64,000 bases of DNA from Colwellia sp. 39_35_sub15_T18 (GCA_002162675.1 MAAE01000007.1:372001-436000), one strand, 5' to 3'. Counted from the first letter of the stretch, positions 1 to 8,883 are shown. The notes: generated from the sequence alone by a model not told the origin. Program-made: numbers and translations.

Positions 1-289
1 TCTCTATGGCTTTTAGCGCATTAGTTCTATCATCATTACCAGTAATAACAATGACTTTGGTGTGCGGTGCAATGGTTAAAATTTCTTTTAATGCCGCTAA
101 GCCTTCGGTTGCATTTGCTTCATCTGGCGGTAAACCTAGATCTAAAGTAACAACTTTCGACTCATGACGACGTACCGCAGCAATAGCACTTGCTCTGGTA
201 TCGGCCAACACCACATCATAATCAGACAAACTCCACTTTAGTTGTTTTTGTATACCTGGATCGTCATCTACAATTAATAATTTTTCCAT
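1..289 (-). CDS. prsR: PEP-CTERM-box response regulator PrsR, N-terminal part (runs off window)
   Basis: Partial gene; only the first ~96 residues lie in the window. It starts MEKLLIVDDDPGIQKQLKWS, a receiver domain. The acidic cluster is DDD near residues 8-10, the phospho-acceptor Asp is in VVTLDLGLPP, and the conserved Thr is in VIVITGNDD. Full-length PrsR carries a sigma-54-interacting AAA+ domain and a Fis-type helix-turn-helix after the receiver; these would lie beyond base 1 and are not visible. The assignment rests on the receiver sequence and on the position 34 bases downstream of a recognisable prsK, the usual order for this pair. In the family it activates PEP-CTERM and exopolysaccharide genes together with RpoN. 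Confidence 0.85.
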   Translation of the reverse strand, partial: MEKLLIVDDDPGIQKQLKWSLSDYDVVLADTRASAIAAVRRHESKVVTLDLGLPPDEANATEGLAALKEILTIAPHTKVIVITGNDDRTNALKAIE

Positions 290-323
290 AGCTAAGCTAC
301 ATCCTTTTTAATTCAAACACGCT

Positions 324-2348
324 CTACTCACTCGGAATAGTTAGATGAAAAATACTACCTTCATCTTCAAAACTGGTTACTTGCATGGCACCACCAGCAC
401 TTTCAATAAACTGCTTAGCCTCATAAACCCCAATGCCCATACCTGCGTTACCCTTAGTAGTATCAAAAGGTTTGAACAAGCGGTTTTTGATAAAGTCATC
501 TGACATGCCACAACCATTATCCAACACAGCTATATGCAAATTATTAGCAATAAGCTCTGCTCTTATTTTTACCCAACCATCGTCTGCAGTCGCCTCTTGG
601 GCATTTTGCACCAAGTGATTCAGTACAGAATAAAAGGTTTCTTGATCAATAACAATTTCAATTTCTACTGACACCTCAAGAGTTACCTGAGGAGAGGCAA
701 CATTACGCTGTTGAGCCACTTGTGCCATCAACTGGTTAATACTGACACATTTTTTATTAGACTCGGCAACTTGTTTATTACGCAATTGGTTTAGTACTTT
801 ATCAAGCCTTTCTGTGGCGGAATCTATGGTTTCAAAAACATCATCAATAAAGGCTGGATTATCGCGATGCCGCTTAGCATTGGCATTAATGAGTCCTAAC
901 TGTGCTTGCACATTTTTCAAGTCATGAACGAGAAATGCTGACATGCGATGAAAAGCGTCAAATTGTTTTGACTCCGCTAATCTGTCATTGGCTTCATTCA
1001 ATGACATGTAGTTACTCAACTGTTTTGAAATAGCGAACAATAAATCTCTATCCTCCCAATTTAACAAGCTACGCCCTTTCGGCAGAGCGAGCAGAAAAAA
1101 ACCAAAAACATGTTCATTTTTAAAAATTGGAATAATAATATCTATGCGTTGTGAGCGACAAAACTCTATGTCTAAGGCTAATTCAGGATAGCTACTCTCT
1201 ATGCTCGCATACTCACGAACATCAATAATCCAGCCATGTTGCTGACAATACTGATCTACCGCTGACAAATGATGTAACTGGCTGTTTTCAATATCTAAGT
1301 CTTGCTGATATAAAAGTTTATAGGTACCCATTGATGCTTTACTTATCAAGGCTCCTTGCTCAATATTGAGTGTCGAGCAAATAATCTGTGTCGCAGCTTG
1401 ATAATAATTATCGCTCTTCGAATTACTGAGTTGGTCAATAGACTTCAACCACTCAAGACGATAATCATATTTATTAGCAAAGAAATGTTTAGTGATAAAT
1501 ACTTTCACTTCTCTACGCAACTTTTCGGTCACCAACAAGGCAGCTAAGACAGTGCCTCCCAAAATTACAAAAGCAATGCTAACAACATCGCCCCAAGCAC
1601 CACCAAAATAATTAATAACATAACCGGCAAGAGCCAAAAGCAATAAATACAAGCCAGAAATCATTAACATGGAGCTATAAAAAACTACGTCACGGGACAC
1701 AAAAACATTCACTGACCAATTTTTAATACGGCGTGTACTAACTAAAATTAACGGCATACCAACGGCAGCGATAAAGCCCCGTGCGTACCAGTAACTAAAA
1801 TCTAACTGATTTATCATCGCTGCTTGAGCAAAAAGGACAAAATCGAAAACCGTCGTCATGCCTAAAGCAATAATCAATGACCATAAAGCCCACTTTACCT
1901 TAACATCAGCATTTCGATATAACTGCTCAAGCAGTACCATCAACCATAAATTTAGTAATAAAAATAAAGAAAATAAATACTTGGCGCCATTCGGTTGCGA
2001 TAAAGCAGCTAACCAACAAAATGCTGACAATACCAACCAAGTTAATAAATATTGTTTGATTTTTGGTTGACGAAATGCAGCCTGAAGGGAATGAACATTG
2101 GCTTGTGTACACAAAACCAATAACGACCAGGTCGCAAGTTTGAAGGTTTCAATCAACAAGACCAATTGCAAGGAAAAGCCTTGCTCTATTTGTATTGCCG
2201 CGGCTACCGAAGAGGCGAGTACAAATACGCTGCCCAACAAAACCAAGCGACCTGAGAGAGTGTTGTTACGCGCAGCTAATAACAATAAAATAAAAACCAG
2301 ATAGGCACAACCGGCTAGTAAATATCCTGAAATTCCAATTAATGCCAT
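324..2348 (-). CDS. prsK: PEP-CTERM system sensor histidine kinase PrsK
   Basis: A 674-residue membrane histidine kinase. Residues 1 to about 275 are a string of hydrophobic helices, about eight, with no large periplasmic domain. A GAF-like domain follows at roughly 310-450. The phosphorylated His is in the H-box FLVHDLKNVQAQ near residue 474. The ATPase domain has an N-box (HLVQNAQEA), G1 (DNGCGMSDD) and G2 (GMGIGVYEAKQF). Length, multi-helix sensor and LVHDLKN box match PrsK of the exosortase system. It pairs with the response regulator immediately downstream. No exosortase or PEP-CTERM substrate is visible in the window, so the rest of the locus must lie beyond base 1 or elsewhere. The signal it senses is unknown. 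Confidence 0.88.
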   Translation of the reverse strand: MALIGISGYLLAGCAYLVFILLLLAARNNTLSGRLVLLGSVFVLASSVAAAIQIEQGFSLQLVLLIETFKLATWSLLVLCTQANVHSLQAAFRQPKIKQYLLTWLVLSAFCWLAALSQPNGAKYLFSLFLLLNLWLMVLLEQLYRNADVKVKWALWSLIIALGMTTVFDFVLFAQAAMINQLDFSYWYARGFIAAVGMPLILVSTRRIKNWSVNVFVSRDVVFYSSMLMISGLYLLLLALAGYVINYFGGAWGDVVSIAFVILGGTVLAALLVTEKLRREVKVFITKHFFANKYDYRLEWLKSIDQLSNSKSDNYYQAATQIICSTLNIEQGALISKASMGTYKLLYQQDLDIENSQLHHLSAVDQYCQQHGWIIDVREYASIESSYPELALDIEFCRSQRIDIIIPIFKNEHVFGFFLLALPKGRSLLNWEDRDLLFAISKQLSNYMSLNEANDRLAESKQFDAFHRMSAFLVHDLKNVQAQLGLINANAKRHRDNPAFIDDVFETIDSATERLDKVLNQLRNKQVAESNKKCVSINQLMAQVAQQRNVASPQVTLEVSVEIEIVIDQETFYSVLNHLVQNAQEATADDGWVKIRAELIANNLHIAVLDNGCGMSDDFIKNRLFKPFDTTKGNAGMGIGVYEAKQFIESAGGAMQVTSFEDEGSIFHLTIPSE

Positions 2349-2388
2349 TAATACTATTCCTATTATTATTCTTGTACTTGTACATGGC

Positions 2389-2655
2389 TATACCCAAGCC
2401 ACTTCAAGATGTGAGTTTCAGGACGCCTGAGCGAATCATGATCAAGGCACATCTTTTTATTAAGGGTTGTTCCCTTAAAAACAGATGTAACAATGAGCAT
2501 GTTTTGCTCAGGCGTCCCCGAAGGGCTGGTTTAGAAACGTTTTATGCTGCGTTATTAATTTTGACAAGGGAATAACCATTCTCTTCAATCAATGCCTTGC
2601 CTAAATACGTTTCTAATTCCAGCTGAATCCTGCATCTTGAGGTGGTTTGGGTATA
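2389..2655. repeat. 267-bp MITE-like dispersed repeat, copy 1
   Basis: An element with terminal inverted repeats. The left end (2389-2411, beginning TATACCCAAGCCAC) pairs with the right end (2633-2655, ending GTTTGGGTATA) with two mismatches in 23. A second copy of exactly the same length lies at 16799-17065 and aligns without gaps; I count 38 differences, about 86% identity. Both copies begin and end with TATA, which suggests TA as the target, as for Tc1/mariner/IS630-related MITEs. There is no transposase. It sits between prsK and the divergent Tat-substrate cassette. Confidence 0.85.
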
Positions 2656-2780
2656 TATATTTAGCCTATTGTACTCACTCAGAAAATATTATTCGACAAA
2701 TGTAGGAATTATTTACACCTTAGGATAAAAACAACACCACAACATAGTTAAGCTATTGTTTTAAACTAACTAAAACAATG

Positions 2781-2796
2781 AGGCACAAAAAGTGCA
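2781..2796 (+). promoter_or_regulatory. Candidate sigma-54 (-24/-12) promoter of the Tat-substrate cassette
   Basis: AGGCACAAAAAGTGCA has GGCAC at the -24 element and GC at the -12 element. The second G (2783) and the C (2795) are 12 bases apart, the obligatory spacing. It differs from the consensus TGGCAC-N5-TTGCA at the first T and at the T before TGCA. It would start transcription near 2807, about 80 bases before the ATG at 2889. The adjacent prsK-prsR pair belongs to a family that acts with RpoN, which makes the match more believable than a chance hit. Confidence 0.5.
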
Positions 2797-2888
2797 ACCA
2801 GACTTAGATATTGATATAATCACCGCTGTTTGTAAAAATAGCTGACAGTCTGCTAATCGCAGCTGGTAGTAAGAAAAGGATTAATAAC

Positions 2889-3491
2889 ATGTTAGAGCAA
2901 AATAATAACTCTTCAGAGCAAAACCAAGCATCACAAGAAGTAAATGCTTCTGCTACCAGCGCCAGACGTAGCTTTTTAAAGAAAGCCGCTATATCTGTTC
3001 CTATATTAACAACTATTGCTGCTAGACCTGTTTGGGCTGGGCAATGCTCACTTTCTGGTAATCTATCTAACAATGTTTCTAATCAAAATACTCAAGAGCC
3101 TTGTAGCTATAATATTTATAGCCCTGGTGGCTGGTTAAATGGCCGTGCTGCGGGCTCTGGGCCAAATGCAGACTTATGGCCTTATACTGGCTTCACCAGA
3201 AGTAGCCCTTTAAGCGATTTATTACCTGGAACGTCTTATAATGGTTCTATTGCCTCAGCTCTTGGCGGTGGTCCTCATGGTTGGGAAAGACAATTAGCCT
3301 GTGCAGCACTCAATGCAACTTTATGGGATTATGGTCTGGCAAGTTGTGGTGCTAATTCAGATTGTCAAATCATTGATGATCTAGCCCCTAATTTTTATTT
3401 CCCTTTCACATTAACAGAAATTAGAGCTATATATACGGCTGGAGAAGCCGCTAATATTTATGACTGGGAAGCAATGCAAAACATTGATTAA
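2889..3491 (+). CDS. Tat-signal exported protein of unknown function, first gene of the HPr-rel-A type cassette
   Basis: A 200-residue protein. Residues 1-27 are Asn/Gln/Ser-rich and hydrophilic. Then comes a twin-arginine motif (ARRSFLKKAA, residues 26-35), a hydrophobic stretch, and a likely cleavage site in PVWAGQC near residue 51. This is a typical Tat signal with a long n-region. The mature part of about 150 residues holds five Cys and is rich in Gly, Asn, Ser and aromatics. It ends EAMQNID, so it has no PEP-CTERM or LPXTG-type anchor. The start is supported by AAGGA about 9 bases upstream. Its stop (TAA) is directly followed by the ATG of the PqqD-like gene, so the two are co-translated. 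I do not recognise a catalytic domain; it is probably the substrate of the downstream enzymes. Confidence 0.8.
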   Translation: MLEQNNNSSEQNQASQEVNASATSARRSFLKKAAISVPILTTIAARPVWAGQCSLSGNLSNNVSNQNTQEPCSYNIYSPGGWLNGRAAGSGPNADLWPYTGFTRSSPLSDLLPGTSYNGSIASALGGGPHGWERQLACAALNATLWDYGLASCGANSDCQIIDDLAPNFYFPFTLTEIRAIYTAGEAANIYDWEAMQNID

Positions 3492-3767
3492 ATGCTGCTA
3501 TTTTTAAATAAATCTATAATAAAAAATGAAATTAAAGAGGGTCTTGCCCTCTTTAATGTTTTCACTGGTAACACTCACTTTTTACCACAGCCACTTCACA
3601 AGTTGATTGCCTTTTTAGCAGCAGAGCCTTGTTCAGAAAAAGTCTTGTTAGATGTATTTCTAACCAGCTTTCAAAAAAGCCCTCAAGAACAAGAAAATGC
3701 AACTAAGCAATTCCAACAATTTATTACAGAAGCGCTAAAGTCTGATATTATTATTGAAATAAATTAG
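3492..3767 (+). CDS. PqqD-like small protein (HPr-rel-A system PqqD family)
   Basis: A 91-residue protein starting on the base after the stop of the Tat-substrate gene. Its pattern is GLALFNVFTGNTHFLPQPLHKLIAFLA followed by a helical C-terminal half. This resembles PqqD/RRE-type peptide-chaperone domains, in which a short beta hairpin (here around residues 18-32) leads into a three-helix bundle. PqqD proteins bind a precursor peptide and present it to a modifying enzyme. In the family associated with HprK-related kinase A the binding partner has not been shown, to my knowledge. Translational coupling to the upstream exported protein points to that protein as partner; this is an inference. There is no signal peptide, so it acts in the cytoplasm. 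Confidence 0.7.
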   Translation: MLLFLNKSIIKNEIKEGLALFNVFTGNTHFLPQPLHKLIAFLAAEPCSEKVLLDVFLTSFQKSPQEQENATKQFQQFITEALKSDIIIEIN

Positions 3768-3815
3768 TCTCTAACCTGAACACGCTAATACTCAAAGGAA
3801 ACATGTCAACGGATC

Positions 3816-4676
3816 ATGCTTGCCCAATTTACTTTACCTATTGGCCCTTTTAATTTTTCAATTAAAACAGACAATACCGCCGTTGTAAAAAACTTATCCT
3901 CTTTGTATGGTGATTATCATTTCTCTGATGATTCACCTTTTATTGATTTTCCTATTACGATTACCACCCGCTCTCTGGTAAGGCGTTTTATAAAACCGCA
4001 AGTAGACTTTTTTCTAGACGAATTCGCCCCTTTTAAGCCCCTACCTAAAGATCAGTCTTTTGCTATGCTTGAATGGGGTATGAATTGGTGTATCACCACG
4101 CAGGCTCATCAGTTCTTAATTTTTCATGCTGGCACCATAGAAAAAAATAATAAAGTGATTATCATGCCAGCTGAGCAAGGCTCAGGTAAAAGCACGTTAA
4201 CCGCAGCGATGGTTTATAGTGGCTGGCGATTATTCTCTGACGAGCTAGCATTAATTTCTGTTACCGACGAATTAGTTTATCCTTGCACACGACCAATAAA
4301 CCTGAAAAATAACTCTATCGATGTTATTGACAATTTTGTTGATAACGCTGTATTTAGTACCATTGCTAAAGATACCCACAAAGGGACAGTGGCTTTACTT
4401 AAACCACCTAAAGCAAGTGTTGAGCGTATGTTTGAGCCCGCACCACTGCATTGTATTGTCTTCCCAAAGTATGTTGCTAATAGCGAAGCTAAATTAACAC
4501 CTATCAATCAAATAGATACTTTTCAGCAGCTTATTCAGCATAGTTTTAATTATCATATTTTAGGTGAGCAAGGCTTTCATTTGATTGCCAGTTTATTAAA
4601 AAATGTAGCTTGCTATCAATTTGAATACAGTGATTTTGAACAAGCCAAAAAACTTCTATCAAGTTTGGTCGATTAA
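3816..4676 (+). CDS. HprK-related kinase A
   Basis: A 286-residue P-loop protein. The Walker A motif is EQGSGKST at about residues 120-127, followed by LFSDELALI at about 140-148, whose acidic pair corresponds to the metal-binding site of HPr kinase. The N-terminal 90 residues, beginning LPIGPFNFSIKT, are specific to the HprK-related A family and have no counterpart in true HprK. True HprK phosphorylates Ser46 of HPr; no HPr gene is nearby, so another substrate is likely. The start is awkward: the AAGGA at 3795-3799 is 16 bases upstream of this ATG but 3 bases from an out-of-frame ATG at 3803. No alternative in-frame start lies between. The gene ends one base before the ATG of the next gene. 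Confidence 0.78.
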   Translation: MLAQFTLPIGPFNFSIKTDNTAVVKNLSSLYGDYHFSDDSPFIDFPITITTRSLVRRFIKPQVDFFLDEFAPFKPLPKDQSFAMLEWGMNWCITTQAHQFLIFHAGTIEKNNKVIIMPAEQGSGKSTLTAAMVYSGWRLFSDELALISVTDELVYPCTRPINLKNNSIDVIDNFVDNAVFSTIAKDTHKGTVALLKPPKASVERMFEPAPLHCIVFPKYVANSEAKLTPINQIDTFQQLIQHSFNYHILGEQGFHLIASLLKNVACYQFEYSDFEQAKKLLSSLVD

Positions 4677-4677
4677 T

Positions 4678-5769
4678 ATGCCTATTTTGATTCAGGTACT
4701 GTCAGAGCCCAAAAAGCTGCAAAATTTAACAATGTCCCAATGGCAAGTTTTACTATCTCAAGCAAAAGCAAGTCAATTAGTGGGTCGCTTAAATTATTTA
4801 ATGGATATTCAAAATTACACCAAGCCAAGTTATGTAAAGTGGCATCTTGAGTCTGCCTATAAAGTAGCCGAAAAGCAACGAAAGCAAGCTATAGTCGAAT
4901 TTTTAGAAGTGCCATCAACGTTAAAAAATGCGACAAGTACACTAATTTTTCTCAAAGGTGCCGCCTACATAGCCAAAAACCTGCCTTGCTCTTTTGGCCG
5001 TACATTTTCTGATATTGATGTTCTAGTAAAAAAACAAGAACTACGCAAAATTGAAACGATATTAAAATTTTCTAATTGGCTCAAAACTAATGTTGACGAT
5101 TATGATGAGCAATACTATCGCACTTGGATGCATGAGATTCCTCCGCTGTATCACGAAACTCGAGGAAGTGTTTTAGATATTCACCATAATATTTTACCTT
5201 CAACCAATAAACATCAACCCAGCGCTGATAAATTTTCAACCACTTCAGTTTTTATAGAGGATGTAGGTAACATTGACACGCTTGATGATACTGATTTATG
5301 TATCCACATGGCTGTTCATTTATTTACTGAAAGTGAGTTTCATCATGGCCTAAGAGACATTTCTGATTTTGATATGTTATTACGTCATTTTCAAAAGCAT
5401 GATAAAAGATTTGTAGAGAAACTGATCCAACGGGCACAATATCTAGGCCTATATGACTATGCTCGACTCGCTATTCGTTATAGCCACATAGTTATGTCAA
5501 CTCCACTTTCAAGTACTACGCTAGAATCCCTACAAAGTAACTCGCTTTTTGTTACTTTTTTTGAGGATTTTTGTTTCTGCAATATTTTCAAGCCTAACCA
5601 TAGTAGCTGTAGAAATTGGAAAATGGGCTTAGCTGAATTTCTCCTCTACTGGCGAGGTCATATCCTTAGAATGCCATTAAAGCTACTTTTACCGCATTTA
5701 TTTAGAAAAACGTATAAAAGAACAAAAGATTATTTCAAGCAAGATAAAGATTTAACTCAACTACCTTAA
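4678..5769 (+). CDS. Nucleotidyltransferase family protein (NTP_transf_5 type) of the cassette
   Basis: About 363 residues from the ATG at 4678, which follows the kinase stop codon by one base. A longer reading from a TTG at 4621 would overlap the kinase by 56 bases and is less likely. The core of a minimal nucleotidyltransferase is FLKGAAYIA followed by GRTFSDIDVLV, where D-x-D in SDIDV supplies the metal-binding acids. A stretch with HHGLRDISDFDMLLRHF follows. Members of this family occur in exosortase and capsule-type loci; their acceptor is mostly unknown. The gene is the last of the four-gene cassette and faces the RND pump genes, which run the other way. Basic C-terminal tail, no signal peptide. 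Confidence 0.75.
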   Translation: MPILIQVLSEPKKLQNLTMSQWQVLLSQAKASQLVGRLNYLMDIQNYTKPSYVKWHLESAYKVAEKQRKQAIVEFLEVPSTLKNATSTLIFLKGAAYIAKNLPCSFGRTFSDIDVLVKKQELRKIETILKFSNWLKTNVDDYDEQYYRTWMHEIPPLYHETRGSVLDIHHNILPSTNKHQPSADKFSTTSVFIEDVGNIDTLDDTDLCIHMAVHLFTESEFHHGLRDISDFDMLLRHFQKHDKRFVEKLIQRAQYLGLYDYARLAIRYSHIVMSTPLSSTTLESLQSNSLFVTFFEDFCFCNIFKPNHSSCRNWKMGLAEFLLYWRGHILRMPLKLLLPHLFRKTYKRTKDYFKQDKDLTQLP

Positions 5770-5819
5770 GCTCGAAATTTGACCAACGCCTTCTAGTGCC
5801 ACCATCTGAAATCTAGGTA

Positions 5820-8800
5820 CTATTCTAACGCCTTATCTCTTGCAAAAGAATGGGCTTGCTCATGACGAGTAAATAATAACGTTAGTACCGGCACGAGTAA
5901 GAAACTCGACAGTGCCGAAACACATAAGCCAGAAATTAAAACCACGCCCAGCGGTTGCCATAAACCACCACCCAGTAAAGTTAAAGGTAGCAGACCAACA
6001 ATAGTGGTTAATGTGGTCAGTAAAATAGGGGTAAACCGTGTCACACTCGCACTTAAAATAGCCTCTAAGGTATCAAAACCTCCAATAATGTTCCTATTGG
6101 TGGTATCAATTAAAATAATGGCGTTGTTAACAACAATGCCAAACAAGCTGATCAAACCGATAAAGGCCATCATAGAAAACGACAAGCCGGTAAAATATAA
6201 GCCAATAACCGAGCCTGCCATCGCAAAGGGAATTGAGCTAAAAATAATAATAGGCTGTAAAAACGATTTAAACTGCAAAACCAGCACACCAAAAATACCA
6301 ATGGCGGTAATAATCATTATTTGTGCTAGCCCCGCAAAAGACTCCTGCCTTGACTCTTCTTCACCGCCCAGTGAAAAATGCATGCCCTGCGGTAATGAAT
6401 ACTGCTGTAAATAGTCAACCATTTGGGTCGTTAATTCATTCACTGAAAAACCTTTGCCAGCATCCGCAGAAACCTTCGCCATACGCAATTTTTGATAGTG
6501 AAAAAAGTCTGTTTTGCCTTTTTTTAATTCCATGGTAGCAATTTGAGTTAGCGGAATATCTTCCCCTTGGTGGTTATTAATATAAATATCAGCCAAACCA
6601 TCTACATCTGGGCTGTTTCTGCGGACAACAATGGCATAGTCCTCGCCATTGACATCATTGAAACGACCGACATCTGTCCCTGAAAGCACCGTTTTTAAGG
6701 TATTATCTAAGGTATTGATATCAACATTGCTCAAGCCGGCTTGCTCATAGTTGATATTTAGCTCAAGCTCAGTATTCGCCAAGCCGATAGGATTATCGAT
6801 ATTAATAATACCCGTTGTTGCTGCCATTTTTGCCGCTAAATCATTGGCGACAACTTCTAAGTCTTCAAGGGACTCACTCATTAGTCGTATAGAAATGGGC
6901 TGATCGGTGACTGGACCTTGGGTAAATTCTTTAATTTTAATCGTTGCCTGCGGCCAATGTGACAACTCACTTCGTAACGACTGCACCAGCGCGGCGACTT
7001 TTACAGCATCATAGTCTTTTAGCACCACTAATATTTGCCCAAAGGTCACACGCCCGCGTTTAGGTATTTCATTATAATAAATACGCGGGTTTGAATTACC
7101 GACATTTAACGCTACTTTTGCCACCAAGGGTTGTTTTTCAACATGAGCAGCAACTTGCTTCATGACACTATCAGTATGAGCAAGCGACGAATTCACCGGT
7201 GTTTCGACATCAATTAAAATCATCGGTTTTTCAGCGCGTGGAAATAAACTCACTCCAACCTCGCTAAACAATGACAACATGATAAATAAACACAGCGCCG
7301 CGATAGCAAGCACTAACCATCGAAACGATAATACCTTCTGTAAAAAACGCTGATAAATGCCCTCGGCAAAGGCATTAACATAGTGCTGCAAGGTTTTAAT
7401 TTTTGAAGGCTTCAAGGTAAAAAAATGGCTGGCAATTAAAGGCGTTAACGTCAGGGCAATAAGTAATGAAGCAAGCAATACCAACACCACAGTAACAGGC
7501 ATAGAGCGAATAAAGTCACCTGTGCTACTACTCAACATCAGCATAGGTAAAAAAGCTAACATGGTGGTAACCGTGCCACTTGTGATTGCCCAGCCTACAC
7601 GGCCTGTGCCTACTTTTGCGGCTTCGTTTAAGTTTGAACAATAACGCTTTTCCCGATGAATACTCTCGGTAACCACAATAGCGTTATCCACGAGTAAACC
7701 TAAAGCGATGATCAAGCCGACAATAGACATTTGCTGTAAGCCAAAGCCAGCAAAGTCTAACCAACCAATCGCAATTAAAAAAGATAATGGAATGGCGGCA
7801 ATAACAACGATCGATTCACGAAAACCCAAAAATAATAGCGCCAGCAAGCCAACTAAGACTAAGCCTTGTCCTAAGTTGACAAAAAAACCATTAACTCTAG
7901 TTTCGACACTATCAGCTTGTTGAAAAATCACCGCCAATTTCACCTGCGCTGGCAAGCTTTTTTTGAATGCGGCAATTTCAGCATTCATTTGCTCTGTTAA
8001 GGTGAAAATATTGCTACCTGAGCGCTGCTCGGCAGTAATAAAAATAACCGGACGTTTATCATAGTAGGCCAGATAACTTGGCTCCCTATCCGCAAAAGCG
8101 ACGCTAGCAACATCTTTTAATCGTAAAACGAAGTCATCACTTGATGAAACTACCGTGTTTGCTAAATCACTAATAGTGTTAAAGTTGCCACTACCTTTGA
8201 CATTAAAACGGCGAGTATTAGCATCAACAAACCCTGGCGCGATGTTAACAGCTCGCCCTTGCAATACTTTATTAATATCGGTGACTGAAATACCGTAATG
8301 CTGCAATAAATCCAACTTCAAGTCGATAGCAACAATTTGTTGCGGATAGCCCCAAATATCGGCTTTTCTTAAACTGGCGATAGTCTCCAAGCGTTTTTCT
8401 AATTGTTTCGCGTAAAACTCGGTAATTTTATAATCGTGTGGCTCACTCCACAGGGCTAGCTGCATAATAGCAACACTGCTTGGCGTTGCCTTTAACACCA
8501 GCAATTGTTGTATTCCTAATGGCAAGTCAGGCTTTACGGTGGCAATAGCTTGTTTAATTTTGTTAAAAGCAGCTTCGGCGTCAGTGCCATAAATAAAGGT
8601 GACAGTTATTCTGGCGGCGCCATTACGCACCTCAGATTCTATTTTTTTGATGTTGGCTATATCGGCAATTTCTTCTTCAAGAATATCAACGACCAGGGTT
8701 TCAATATCACTTGGTGACGATCCGGGATAAATCACTTCCACAAGGGTTATCGGCAGGTCAAATTGCGGATCTTCTGAGCGCGGCATATTAAAATATGACA

Positions 8801-8879
8801 CTATGCCAACCAGTACTAATAAGGTAACAATGGTGATGGTAAACTGGGCGTTTTTTATCGCTAAGCTAGGTAACTTCAT
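5820..8879 (-). CDS. RND efflux transporter permease (AcrB/HAE family)
   Basis: A 1019-residue inner-membrane pump with the RND layout. One helix (about 10-30) is followed by a large periplasmic loop, helices around 330-540, a second large loop and a final helix bundle (about 850-1005). In the fourth helix GLLVDNAIVV keeps the first of the two acids of AcrB (Asp407) but has Asn in place of Asp408. In the tenth helix GIVVNNAIILID has Asn where AcrB has Lys940. This variant proton relay recurs in a COG0841 subgroup. It starts 4 bases after the stop of the adaptor gene, so the two form an operon. There is no TolC-like gene beside it, so it probably borrows one. Substrate not predictable. Confidence 0.9.
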   Translation of the reverse strand: MKLPSLAIKNAQFTITIVTLLVLVGIVSYFNMPRSEDPQFDLPITLVEVIYPGSSPSDIETLVVDILEEEIADIANIKKIESEVRNGAARITVTFIYGTDAEAAFNKIKQAIATVKPDLPLGIQQLLVLKATPSSVAIMQLALWSEPHDYKITEFYAKQLEKRLETIASLRKADIWGYPQQIVAIDLKLDLLQHYGISVTDINKVLQGRAVNIAPGFVDANTRRFNVKGSGNFNTISDLANTVVSSSDDFVLRLKDVASVAFADREPSYLAYYDKRPVIFITAEQRSGSNIFTLTEQMNAEIAAFKKSLPAQVKLAVIFQQADSVETRVNGFFVNLGQGLVLVGLLALLFLGFRESIVVIAAIPLSFLIAIGWLDFAGFGLQQMSIVGLIIALGLLVDNAIVVTESIHREKRYCSNLNEAAKVGTGRVGWAITSGTVTTMLAFLPMLMLSSSTGDFIRSMPVTVVLVLLASLLIALTLTPLIASHFFTLKPSKIKTLQHYVNAFAEGIYQRFLQKVLSFRWLVLAIAALCLFIMLSLFSEVGVSLFPRAEKPMILIDVETPVNSSLAHTDSVMKQVAAHVEKQPLVAKVALNVGNSNPRIYYNEIPKRGRVTFGQILVVLKDYDAVKVAALVQSLRSELSHWPQATIKIKEFTQGPVTDQPISIRLMSESLEDLEVVANDLAAKMAATTGIINIDNPIGLANTELELNINYEQAGLSNVDINTLDNTLKTVLSGTDVGRFNDVNGEDYAIVVRRNSPDVDGLADIYINNHQGEDIPLTQIATMELKKGKTDFFHYQKLRMAKVSADAGKGFSVNELTTQMVDYLQQYSLPQGMHFSLGGEEESRQESFAGLAQIMIITAIGIFGVLVLQFKSFLQPIIIFSSIPFAMAGSVIGLYFTGLSFSMMAFIGLISLFGIVVNNAIILIDTTNRNIIGGFDTLEAILSASVTRFTPILLTTLTTIVGLLPLTLLGGGLWQPLGVVLISGLCVSALSSFLLVPVLTLLFTRHEQAHSFARDKALE

Positions 8880-8883
8880 GAGT

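Noticed and set aside
2342..2575. ORF inside MITE copy 1 and a similar ORF at 16833-17036 in copy 2 (shared KAHLF..SLKNRCN..EH.LLR pattern).
   Set aside because: The similarity follows from the repeat itself. Differences do not favour third codon positions, no ribosome site is visible, and the element ends pair as a MITE.
4621..4677. Longer nucleotidyltransferase reading from the TTG at 4621.
   Set aside because: It would overlap the kinase by 56 bases; the ATG at 4678 is one base past the kinase stop.
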